Of a DNA stretch of 64,000 nucleotides, positions 42,560-50,638 are shown one piece after another. The notes beneath the pieces were generated by a model. The model was not told the DNA's origin and did not search any database. It worked only from the letters and a program-made list of their open reading frames with translations. The translations under genes and the position numbers were made by a program. The first letter of the stretch is position 1; every line of letters starts with the position of its first letter. The stretch is from the NCBI RefSeq assembly GCF_024622195.1, contig NZ_JANKBI010000002.1, forward strand, positions 431,116 to 495,115. Reading direction: 5' to 3'. The stretch comes from Murimonas intestini. GTDB taxonomy: Bacteria; Bacillota; Clostridia; Lachnospirales; Lachnospiraceae.

Positions 42560-42830
42560 CAACATGAAAATGCTAAGAAAGAGACTCTTGCTTTGAAACT
42601 TGACAGGAATACAGCGTCACCGACTGAGAGCGCTGTTTGAGGGAAGAAGCTCACAGGGAACACTCCGGAGCAGATCAGCTGAACGAAGCTTCACCGAGTA
42701 GGCTGGTACGTAGCACGCGTTAAGTGTATTGAGAGGCATGTGTGCACACACATTGCAATGCGGGTGGTACCGCGGATAAACCAGAATTTGTCCGTCCCGG
42801 AACAGGAAACTGTTCCGGGGCTTTTTTTGT
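42560..42830 (+). promoter_or_regulatory. T-box leader (tRNA-sensing riboswitch) with terminator
   Basis: The T-box sequence GGGTGGTACCGCGG lies at 42762-42775 and pairs with uncharged tRNA ends. The terminator is CCCGGAACAG (42796-42805), GAAA, CTGTTCCGGGG (42810-42820), then seven T. Stem I region has TGAGAG and GAGTAGG blocks. The likely specifier is GGGAACACTCCGGAGC, with AAC (Asn) at 42659-42661 followed by a purine; GAA (Glu) overlaps it at 42658-42660. This fits the Asn and Glu tRNAs handled by the genes downstream. Confidence 0.92.
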
Positions 42831-42919
42831 TTCAATGAGAACAAAGTTTCATTGAGATAAGTTCTCCGGACATGGCTTCCTGATATTTAAATCAAAACAG
42901 CGCTTATAACTGAAAAAAG

Positions 42920-42984
42920 AACTGTCGCAGAGAGGCGATGGCAGATGGTAGCATTACGTCTGTCTTTATCCTCCTGCGGCAGTT
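42920..42984 (+). promoter_or_regulatory. Second hairpin in the aspS2 leader
   Basis: AACTGTCGCAG (42920-42930) pairs with CTGCGGCAGTT (42974-42984) with one wobble, enclosing GGCAGA/TCTGTC, and is followed by TTCCTTTT. It could be a second attenuator or a leader element; no known class recognised. Confidence 0.4.
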
Positions 42985-43031
42985 TTCCTTTTAACAGGGA
43001 ATAATGCGGATGGCAGTGAAAGGAGAAAATT

Positions 43032-44363
43032 ATGGAATTTGTAAAAGGAATCACCCCAAAAGACACAGTGGAACTGTCGCAGCTTTTAGAAGGAGGATGG
43101 GAAGGACGTCCGGCAAAGGTGGAAGGAACGATCCATACAGTCAGGGATATGGGGGACGTAGCATTTGTAGTTCTGCGCAGAAGAGACGGGCTGCTGCAGT
43201 GTGTGGTAGAAAAGAACAGTTCAGAGATTGATGTGAAGAGCCTGAGGGAAGAATCAGCCGTTGTAGTGGAGGGGCAGGTGAGAAGTGAGAAAAGGGCGCC
43301 CCAGGGTATCGAGCTTCTGGCTGAGGGCATCAGGGTCTTAAGCACACCGGAAGAGCCTGTGCCTCTGGCAGTCTCTAAGTGGAAAATGAACACATCATTA
43401 GAGGCCAGGCTTGATAAGCGTCCTGTTGCATTGAGAAATATAAGGGAGAGGGCAAAGTTCAAAATCCAGGAGGGACTTGTGAGAGGATTCCGGGATTTCC
43501 TGTATAAGCAGGGATTTACGGAGATCCATACGCCAAAGATAAGCGCCAAAGGGGCCGAGGGAGGCTCCAACATGTTCAGGATGGATTATTTCCACAGGCC
43601 GGCAGTCCTGGCACAGAGCCCCCAGTTCTACAAACAGATGATGGTAGGCGTGTTCGGCAGGGTATTTGAGACAGGACCTGTGTTCAGGGCGGAAAAGCAC
43701 AACACAAAGCGCCATCTGAATGAATATACAAGCCTGGATTTTGAGATGGGATTTATAGAGGGCTTTGAGGAAATCATGGCCATGGAGACGGGATTTCTCC
43801 AATACACCATGTCACTTCTCAGAGAAAAATATGAAAAAGAGCTTAAAATAACAGGAGCCGTCCTGCCGGTGACTGATAAGATACCGGCAGTGAGGTTTGA
43901 CGAGGCAAAGGAAATGGTGCAGAAAAAGTATGACAGAAGGATGAAAAATCCCTTTGACCTGGAACCGGAAGAGGAAGTTCTCATCAGCCGTCTCTTCAAG
44001 GAAGAGTATGGCGCGGATTTTGTCTTTGTCACCCATTACCCATCAAAGAAACGTCCCTTCTATGCCATGGACGATCCCGCTGACCCGAGATACACACTGA
44101 GCTTTGACCTGCTCTTCCGGGGGATGGAGATCACGACGGGCGGCCAGAGGATCCACGATTACAGGGCGCTGACAGATAAGATAAAGGCCAGGGGAATGTC
44201 TGAGGAAGGCATGGAGCAGTATCTGGACACCTTTAAATACGGGATGCCGCCGCATGGGGGCCTGGGCATAGGCCTTGAGAGGCTGACAATGAAGCTGCTG
44301 GATGAGGACAACGTAAGAGAGACGACTCTGTTTCCGAGGGATCTGGGGAGGCTGGAGCCGTAA
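43032..44363 (+). CDS. aspS: Aspartyl-tRNA synthetase, short archaeal-type (probably non-discriminating AspS2)
   Basis: 443 residues. Normal bacterial AspRS has ~590 with a GAD insertion; this one lacks it and matches the archaeal/eukaryotic-type length. N-terminal OB fold (~15-105) binds the anticodon; the class II core has motif 2 FRAEKHNTKRHLNEYTSLD and motif 3 GLGIGLERLTMKLL. Position before gatCAB and behind a T-box with an Asn codon suggests it charges tRNA-Asn with Asp. AAAGGAG precedes the ATG. Confidence 0.9.
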   Translation: MEFVKGITPKDTVELSQLLEGGWEGRPAKVEGTIHTVRDMGDVAFVVLRRRDGLLQCVVEKNSSEIDVKSLREESAVVVEGQVRSEKRAPQGIELLAEGIRVLSTPEEPVPLAVSKWKMNTSLEARLDKRPVALRNIRERAKFKIQEGLVRGFRDFLYKQGFTEIHTPKISAKGAEGGSNMFRMDYFHRPAVLAQSPQFYKQMMVGVFGRVFETGPVFRAEKHNTKRHLNEYTSLDFEMGFIEGFEEIMAMETGFLQYTMSLLREKYEKELKITGAVLPVTDKIPAVRFDEAKEMVQKKYDRRMKNPFDLEPEEEVLISRLFKEEYGADFVFVTHYPSKKRPFYAMDDPADPRYTLSFDLLFRGMEITTGGQRIHDYRALTDKIKARGMSEEGMEQYLDTFKYGMPPHGGLGIGLERLTMKLLDEDNVRETTLFPRDLGRLEP

Positions 44364-44380
44364 GTCACAGGAAAGAACGA

Positions 44381-44405
44381 TAACGATTCAGCAGGTCTGT
44401 GCATG
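44381..44405. repeat. Half copy of the short repeat between aspS and gatC
   Basis: TAACGATTCAGCAGGTCTGTG resembles the copy at 32763. A GTCTGT/ACAGAC stem follows. Confidence 0.4.
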
Positions 44406-44451
44406 CAGGGACAGACTGTAAAAAATGATTGGAAAAGAGAGGATGGAAAAA

Positions 44452-44745
44452 ATGGCAGGACAGATAGACAGAGAGACAGTGGAATATATCAGCATACTTG
44501 CAAAATTGGAGCTTTCCGGGGAGGAACAGCTTGCAGCTGCCAGAGATATGGGCAGAATGCTGGAATACATCGATAAGCTGAAGGAACTGGATACAGACGG
44601 TGTAGAGCCTGTGTCGCATGTATTTCCTGTTTACAATGTATTCAGAGAGGATACAGTGACGAACCAGGATATAAGAGAAGAACTTCAAAAGAGCGCTCCG
44701 GCCTGTAAAGACGGGGCATATAAGGTGCCCAGGACAGTGGAATGA
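44452..44745 (+). CDS. gatC: Asp-tRNA(Asn)/Glu-tRNA(Gln) amidotransferase subunit C
   Basis: 97 residues from ATG 44452, the usual GatC size, with pattern VEYISILAKLELSGEE, MLEYIDKLKELDTDGVEP and a KVPRTVE tail. GAGAGG lies 9 bases upstream; ATG 44425 and 44443 are in frame but less well placed. GatC stabilises the GatA-GatB complex. gatA follows after 10 bases. Confidence 0.92.
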   Translation: MAGQIDRETVEYISILAKLELSGEEQLAAARDMGRMLEYIDKLKELDTDGVEPVSHVFPVYNVFREDTVTNQDIREELQKSAPACKDGAYKVPRTVE

Positions 44746-44755
44746 GGAGGGGGAT

Positions 44756-46237
44756 ATGGAAATGTTTGATATGACAGCTGCAGAGCTGGGTAAAAGGATA
44801 CAGGCAGGTGAGATCACAGCCGTGGAGGCGGCAGAATACTCCCTGAGCCGGATAAAGGAGAAAGACGGACAGATAAACGCATTTATCACTGTAGAGGAAG
44901 AGAAAGTGATGGAGAATGCCCGCCGGGTCCAGCAAAAGATAGAAAGGAGAGAACTGACAGGGCCCCTTGCCGGAGTTCCTGTGGCGGTGAAGGATAATAT
45001 ATGCACGGAAGGGCTGAGGACTACATGCGCCTCCAGGATCCTGGGAAATTTTGTTCCACCTTACAGCGCAGAGGCTGTTAAAAGGCTGGAGGAGGCAGGG
45101 GCAGTTATACTGGGAAAGACAAATATGGATGAGTTCGCCATGGGCAGTACTACTGAGACTTCCGCATATGGAATAACAAGAAACCCCTGGAATACGGATC
45201 ATGTGCCGGGAGGCTCATCGGGCGGTTCATGTGCGGCAGTTGCAGCAGGAGAAGCTTTCTGTGCACTTGGTTCAGATACAGGCGGCTCCATCAGGCAGCC
45301 CAGTTCATTTTGCGGTGTGACAGGCCTTAAGCCTACTTACGGTACAGTATCCAGATACGGGCTTATAGCGTATGGCTCGTCACTGGACCAGATTGGCCCG
45401 GTGGCAAAGGATGTGACTGACTGTGCCTGTATTTTGGAGGCTGTCTCCTCATATGACAGGAAGGATGGCACCTCTGTCAAAAGAGAATCCTATGATTTTA
45501 CATCAGGGCTTGGCAGGGATATAAAAGGTATGCGCATTGGACTGCCGTCTGATTATCTTGGGGAAGGCCTGGACGATGAAGTGAGGAAGGCTGTGATGGA
45601 CGGAGCAGAAGCTATGCGCAGCCTGGGAGCCATAGTGGAGGAATTTCCTCTGGGTATGGCGGAATATGCAATACCTGCCTACTATGTAATAGCTTCAGCG
45701 GAGGCCAGCTCCAATCTGGCCAGATTTGATGGGGTGAAGTACGGCTACAGGACAGAGGAGTATGAGGGGCTGCATGATATGTATAAAAAGACCAGATCGG
45801 AGGGCTTTGGGCCTGAGGTGAAGCGGAGGATCATGCTGGGGTCATTTGTTCTGAGCAGCGGTTATTATGACGCCTACTATCTGAAAGCGCTGCGGGTCAA
45901 GGCGCTGATCATGAAAGCTTTTGACGAGGCATTTAAGAAATATGACATTATACTCGGTCCGGCCGCACCGTCTGCCGCGCCGGAGATCGGCTGCAGCCTG
46001 GCTGATCCTCTGAAAATGTATCTGGGAGATATCTATACAGTGTCAGTGAACCTGGCCGGACTGCCGGGGATCAGTGTTCCAGGAGGCATGAACAGTAAAG
46101 GGCTTCCCATTGGACTGCAGTTGATAGGGGACCGTTTTCAGGAGGAGAAGCTGCTCCGGGCTGCGTACCAGCTTGAAAAAGCAGTGGGTGGATACGGCAT
46201 TAAAAAGGAGGAGGCACATGATGAGCAGAGAATATGA
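44756..46237 (+). CDS. gatA: Asp-tRNA(Asn)/Glu-tRNA(Gln) amidotransferase subunit A
   Basis: 493 residues, amidase-signature family. The Ser-cisSer-Lys triad is visible: Lys in GVPVAVKDNI, the cis-Ser in LGSDTGGSIRQPSSF, and the nucleophile Ser region PGGSSGGSCAAVA. It releases ammonia from glutamine, which is channelled to GatB. AGGAGGGG lies just upstream; ATG 44762 is a possible alternative start. It overlaps gatB by 20 bases. Confidence 0.96.
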   Translation: MEMFDMTAAELGKRIQAGEITAVEAAEYSLSRIKEKDGQINAFITVEEEKVMENARRVQQKIERRELTGPLAGVPVAVKDNICTEGLRTTCASRILGNFVPPYSAEAVKRLEEAGAVILGKTNMDEFAMGSTTETSAYGITRNPWNTDHVPGGSSGGSCAAVAAGEAFCALGSDTGGSIRQPSSFCGVTGLKPTYGTVSRYGLIAYGSSLDQIGPVAKDVTDCACILEAVSSYDRKDGTSVKRESYDFTSGLGRDIKGMRIGLPSDYLGEGLDDEVRKAVMDGAEAMRSLGAIVEEFPLGMAEYAIPAYYVIASAEASSNLARFDGVKYGYRTEEYEGLHDMYKKTRSEGFGPEVKRRIMLGSFVLSSGYYDAYYLKALRVKALIMKAFDEAFKKYDIILGPAAPSAAPEIGCSLADPLKMYLGDIYTVSVNLAGLPGISVPGGMNSKGLPIGLQLIGDRFQEEKLLRAAYQLEKAVGGYGIKKEEAHDEQRI

Positions 46238-47654
46238 AACAGTAATAGGACTTGAGGTCCATGTGGAGCTGGCTACAGAGACTAAGATATTCTGCGGATG
46301 TTCTGCAAAATTCGGGGGAGAATCTAACACCCACACATGCCCTGTGTGCACCGGCATGCCGGGCTCCCTGCCTGTCCTGAACCGGCAGGTGGTGGAATAC
46401 GCCCTGGCTGTAGGCCTTGCGGCAGGATGTGAGATTAACCGGTTCTGCAGGTTTGACAGGAAAAACTATTTTTATCCTGATAATCCCCAGAACTATCAGA
46501 TATCCCAGCTCTATCTCCCCATCTGCCACGACGGAGGGATAGAGATAGAGACGGAAGCCGGGAAGAAAACAGTACGTATCCATGAGATCCATATGGAGGA
46601 GGATGCAGGAAAATTGATCCATGATGAGTGGGAGGACTGTTCACTGGTGGATTATAACAGGAGCGGAGTACCTCTGCTGGAGATCGTGTCAGAACCTGAT
46701 ATGAGAAATGCACAGGAGGTTATCGCATACCTGGAAAAACTCAGGATGATCATTCAGTATCTGGGAGCGTCAGACTGTAAACTTCAGGAGGGCTCCATGA
46801 GGGCTGATGTGAATCTCTCAGTCAGGGAGGCAGGCAGCAGGACAATGGGGACAAGAACGGAGATGAAGAACCTGAACTCTTTTAAGGCTATCGCCAGAGC
46901 CATTGAGGGTGAGAAAAAGAGGCAGATCGAGCTGCTGGAGGAAGGAAAGGCAGTTATACAGGAGACGAGGCGCTGGGATGACAACAAAGAATATTCCTTT
47001 GCCATGCGTTCAAAGGAGGATGCCAAAGACTACAGGTATTTCCCCGACCCTGACCTGCCCCCTGTGGTCATAAGCGATGAGTGGATAAGAGCAGTGAAGG
47101 AGAGGCAGCCCGAACTGAGGACAGAAAAGCTGGCGCGTTATATCAGGGAGTATGGAATACCGGAATATGATGCCCAGATCATCACCTCATCAAGCAAGAT
47201 GGCGTCCATATTTGAGAAAACATCGGAAATATGCAAAAAGCCTAAAAAAGTCTCCAACTGGCTTATGGTAGAGACCCTTAGACTGCTGAAGGAAAAGGGA
47301 ATGGAGCCGGAGGATATTTCATTTTCTCCCGAAAACCTGGCAAAGCTGATAGATCTGGCGGACGACGGCACTATCAATAATAAGGCGGCTAAAGAGGTCT
47401 TTGAGGAAATTTTTAGCAATGATACAGATCCCCTTTATTATATAGAAGAAAGAGGATTAAAAGCAGTAGGCGATGAGGGGATTCTCCTGGCAGCCATCGA
47501 CAAGGTACTGAGTGAGAATTCAGATTCAGCAGAAGCGTACAGAGGAGGGAAAGAGAAGGTCTTTGGGTTCCTTGTAGGGCAGGTGATGAGAGAAATGAAA
47601 GGGCAGGCATCTCCGGCCGCGGTCAATAAAATCCTGAAGGATAAACTTTCCTAG
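46218..47654 (+). CDS. gatB: Asp-tRNA(Asn)/Glu-tRNA(Gln) amidotransferase subunit B
   Basis: 478 residues. It begins YETVIGLEVHVEL, has the zinc-type Cys set CGCSAKFG and CPVCTGMPG, the kinase-like core EIHMEEDAGKLIH and RSGVPLLEIVSEPD, and a C-terminal YqeY-like tRNA-binding tail. It phosphorylates and amidates Asp-tRNA-Asn or Glu-tRNA-Gln. Start 46218 (ATG ATG) has AAGGAGGAGG upstream inside gatA. Last gene of the T-box operon. Confidence 0.96.
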   Translation: MMSREYETVIGLEVHVELATETKIFCGCSAKFGGESNTHTCPVCTGMPGSLPVLNRQVVEYALAVGLAAGCEINRFCRFDRKNYFYPDNPQNYQISQLYLPICHDGGIEIETEAGKKTVRIHEIHMEEDAGKLIHDEWEDCSLVDYNRSGVPLLEIVSEPDMRNAQEVIAYLEKLRMIIQYLGASDCKLQEGSMRADVNLSVREAGSRTMGTRTEMKNLNSFKAIARAIEGEKKRQIELLEEGKAVIQETRRWDDNKEYSFAMRSKEDAKDYRYFPDPDLPPVVISDEWIRAVKERQPELRTEKLARYIREYGIPEYDAQIITSSSKMASIFEKTSEICKKPKKVSNWLMVETLRLLKEKGMEPEDISFSPENLAKLIDLADDGTINNKAAKEVFEEIFSNDTDPLYYIEERGLKAVGDEGILLAAIDKVLSENSDSAEAYRGGKEKVFGFLVGQVMREMKGQASPAAVNKILKDKLS

Positions 47655-47695
47655 ATAAGTCTTGTTTTTTTATTGACACTCCTATATAATAAATT

Positions 47696-47724
47696 GTAAC
47701 TGTTCAGTATCTTCGCAGTTACAG
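47696..47724. repeat. Short palindromic repeat (GTAACTGT element), inverted
   Basis: GTAACTGTTCAGTATCTTCG followed by CAGTTACAG: reverse complement of the copies at 7014 and 32539. It lies 19 bases before the next gene, next to its ribosome site. Confidence 0.6.
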
Positions 47725-47742
47725 TTAAAGGAGAGTGTGAAG

Positions 47743-49074
47743 TTGATAAAGAAGATAAGAAGCAAAATATTAGCTGCGCTGTTGTGCGCCGGCGTTGTCT
47801 TCACTTGCGCCGGATGCAGCAGGGCAGCTTTAAACGCTCAGATCGCGGAGAGTATAGGTACCTTGGGCCAGTATGAGAATAACGAGCCGGTTCAGACTCC
47901 TCAGATGAAAGCACAGGCTGACCTGAAGGCGCTGGAGGATACAAAAGAAGCAGCGCTGACGAAAGTTCTGCAGGAGGCGGAAGCTCTGGCAGATGTGTAT
48001 GACTATGAAGCAGCCATGGAAAAGCTGGGTGAGGTAGCAGAAGAATATAAGAAAGATGACAGGGTCGTCCAGGCTAAGATCGAGTACCAGCAGAAGATGG
48101 GAGAGATGGAGGCTTATGACGGAGATATTCCCCATATTTATTTTAAATCCCTGATCGTTGATACAGCCAGGGCATTCGACGGGGACGGCAACTCGGCGCT
48201 TTACAATTCTTCCATGACGACGGTCTCAGAATTTAATAAAATGATGGAAGAGATGTATAAAAAAGGGTATGTGCTGATCGATATCCACGAGACAGTGACG
48301 AAGGTAGAACAGGAGGACGGCTCTGTCACTTATGTGAGGAGTACCCCCATGGTTCCTGAGGGGAAGAAGCCATTTGTACTGTCTATTGATAATGTAAATT
48401 ATTATGAGTACATGGCAAATGATGGGTTTGCAAAACGTCTTGTGCTGGATGAGAATGGCGATGTGAAGAACCTGTATGTAGATGCCGGGGGAAATGAACT
48501 GATTGGAAACTATGATATAGTGCCCATTCTGGATGATTTCATCAAACAGCACCCTGACTTTTCTCTGAGAGGCGCCAGGGGCATTGTAGGAGTCACTGGT
48601 TATGAAGGAGTATTCGGGTACAGAGTAAATGATGCCCAGTCCTCCACATATGAGGCTGACTGCGAAGCAGTCAGGAAGATTGCAGACAGGCTGAGAAAGA
48701 CTGGATGGCAGATAGCCAGCAATACGTATAATTACAGCCACCTGGATGAACTATCCTTTGAGGAAGTGAAGGAAGATACAGATATGTGGACGGATGGAGT
48801 GGAGGATCTTGTAGGAGAGTCAGACATACTTCTTTATCCTTATGGGGAGGAAGTGGAATATCCTTCAGATAAACTGGATTATCTGGAAAAGAGCGGTTTC
48901 GTTTTCCTGTGCGGTATGTGGGGGGATAAAGAGTTCCTGCAGGCAAACACAGGATATGTGCGCCAGACAAGAAGAGAATTCAGCGGTTATGCTCTACACT
49001 ACAGGGCAGAGAGCATGGAAGACTTTTTTGATCCGGCTCAGATAATAGATTCGGCAAGGCCGGCATTTGAATAA
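47743..49074 (+). CDS. Lipoprotein with degenerate polysaccharide-deacetylase-like domain
   Basis: ~443 residues. A basic N-terminus, hydrophobic core and lipobox-like VFTCAGC (Cys ~25) make it a membrane lipoprotein. Residues ~55-125 are helical (coiled-coil-like, charged); ~130-440 follow the NodB-type order IPHIYFKSLIVDTARAF, a middle ISIDNVNYYEY strand, ASNTYNYSH and LLYPYGEEV. The catalytic TFDDG is missing and the first His of the HxxxH motif is Asn (NTYNYSH), so activity is doubtful. Start is TTG 47743 (AAGGAG 9 bases upstream) or GTG 47737. Confidence 0.7.
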   Translation: MIKKIRSKILAALLCAGVVFTCAGCSRAALNAQIAESIGTLGQYENNEPVQTPQMKAQADLKALEDTKEAALTKVLQEAEALADVYDYEAAMEKLGEVAEEYKKDDRVVQAKIEYQQKMGEMEAYDGDIPHIYFKSLIVDTARAFDGDGNSALYNSSMTTVSEFNKMMEEMYKKGYVLIDIHETVTKVEQEDGSVTYVRSTPMVPEGKKPFVLSIDNVNYYEYMANDGFAKRLVLDENGDVKNLYVDAGGNELIGNYDIVPILDDFIKQHPDFSLRGARGIVGVTGYEGVFGYRVNDAQSSTYEADCEAVRKIADRLRKTGWQIASNTYNYSHLDELSFEEVKEDTDMWTDGVEDLVGESDILLYPYGEEVEYPSDKLDYLEKSGFVFLCGMWGDKEFLQANTGYVRQTRREFSGYALHYRAESMEDFFDPAQIIDSARPAFE

Positions 49075-49123
49075 GCTTTAAGACAATACAAAGACGGGCA
49101 AAAATTAACACCAGGAGAGAAAG

Positions 49124-50512
49124 ATGTATAATATTAATAGCAGAGAAGAGAAAAGAAATTTTTACAGACTTGTAGTGTCACTTGTACTTCCAATGGCGCT
49201 TCAGAATCTGATCAACGTCGGCGTGACCTCCGCCGACGTTATTATGCTGGGAAAAGTGGGGGAGACGGCGCTTGCTTCCTCCTCACTGGCCGGGCAGGTG
49301 CAGTTTATCATGACACTGATATTTTTCGGGCTCACCTCAGGTGCGGCAGTCTTAACCGCCCAGTACTGGGGAAAGAAGGACACCAGATCAATAGAGAAAA
49401 TACTTGGGATATCCATGCGTATCGCTTTAGCTGTGGCAGCGCTGTTTACTGTAGTAGTGCTCCTGTTCCCGGAACAGATCATGCATATATTCTCGTCTGA
49501 GCGTCCCGTGATCGAGGGAGGAGCCTCTTATCTCAGGATCGTGGCTATTTCGTATATATTTACAGCAGTGACAATGGTGTATCTGAACATATGCAGAAGT
49601 GTGGAAAGAGTAGTTGTGGCTACTGTTGTATACCTGATCTCCCTTGTTATAAATGTGATATTGAATGCCGTATTTATTTTCGGACTTCTGGGCATGCCGG
49701 CTATGGGGGTAAGGGGCGCCGCCCTGGCTACGATGATTGCACGTATATGTGAGTTCATCCTTGTAATGCTGTATTCAAAGTTTGTGAATAAAACCATACG
49801 TTTCCGTTTTAAGGATCTGTTTGTTTCTGATAAGCTTCTTATGAAGGATTTCTTTATCTATGCCATCCCGGTCATGATCAATGAACTGCTCTGGGGCTCA
49901 GGAGTCTCAGTGATCAATGCTGTCATAGGACATCTGGGAAGTCCTGTCGTGGCGGCTAACTCGGTAGCGCAGGTGGTCAAGCAGCTGGCCATGGTAGTGA
50001 CCATGGGACTGGCTAATGCCACGGCGATCATGATTGGAAAGGTGATCGGTGAGGGCAAAGAGGCCCTGGCAAGAGCTTACGGGCGCAGGTTTGTGCGCCT
50101 GTCCCTGGTGCTGGGGGTACTTGGTGCAGGGGTGATACTGCTTGTCTCGCCTGTAGTAAAGGCAAATCTGACAGTCAGCGAGGAATCCCTCCAGTACCTG
50201 ACCATGATGCTCTTTGTGATGGCTTATTTTGTTATCGCCCAGGCTTATAATACCACGATGGTCGTGGGAGTGTTCAGGGCCGGGGGTGATACGAAATTCG
50301 GCCTTGTTATAGACGCAACCACACTGTGGTGCGGGGCTATCGCATTCGGAGCTGTTGCTGCATTCGTATGGAAGCTGCCCGTCACAGTGGTCTATATGAT
50401 ACTTATGAGTGATGAGATCCTGAAGCTGCCGCTGTGCTTCTTCCGCTACAGGTCATATAAGTGGGTGAAGAACGTGACGAGAGATAATCCGGCGGAGTCT
50501 GCCGTGTCATAA
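49124..50512 (+). CDS. MATE family efflux transporter
   Basis: 462 residues with twelve predicted helices in two homologous halves. The N-terminal SLVLPMALQNLINVGVTSADVIMLG and second-half FIYAIPVMINELLWGSG repeat pattern identify the MATE fold (DinF/NorM-like). It probably exports drugs or metabolites in exchange for Na+ or H+; the substrate is unknown. CAGGAGAGA precedes the ATG. Confidence 0.92.
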   Translation: MYNINSREEKRNFYRLVVSLVLPMALQNLINVGVTSADVIMLGKVGETALASSSLAGQVQFIMTLIFFGLTSGAAVLTAQYWGKKDTRSIEKILGISMRIALAVAALFTVVVLLFPEQIMHIFSSERPVIEGGASYLRIVAISYIFTAVTMVYLNICRSVERVVVATVVYLISLVINVILNAVFIFGLLGMPAMGVRGAALATMIARICEFILVMLYSKFVNKTIRFRFKDLFVSDKLLMKDFFIYAIPVMINELLWGSGVSVINAVIGHLGSPVVAANSVAQVVKQLAMVVTMGLANATAIMIGKVIGEGKEALARAYGRRFVRLSLVLGVLGAGVILLVSPVVKANLTVSEESLQYLTMMLFVMAYFVIAQAYNTTMVVGVFRAGGDTKFGLVIDATTLWCGAIAFGAVAAFVWKLPVTVVYMILMSDEILKLPLCFFRYRSYKWVKNVTRDNPAESAVS

Positions 50513-50536
50513 AAAAAATCCTAATTAAAGATAGAA

Positions 50537-50587
50537 AAGTCCATGGGAGATATAGTTTAGATACTATACAAAATGGGCTTTTTTTTG
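50537..50587 (+). terminator. Terminator after the MATE gene
   Basis: AAGTCCAT (50537-50544) pairs with ATGGGCTT (50573-50580) with one wobble, then a run of eight T. An inner TATAGT/ACTATA stem strengthens it. Confidence 0.7.
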
Positions 50588-50638
50588 TATACTTAAAATA
50601 TGGGTTGTGATTAAAAAAACATGGAGAAGGAGGCAATT

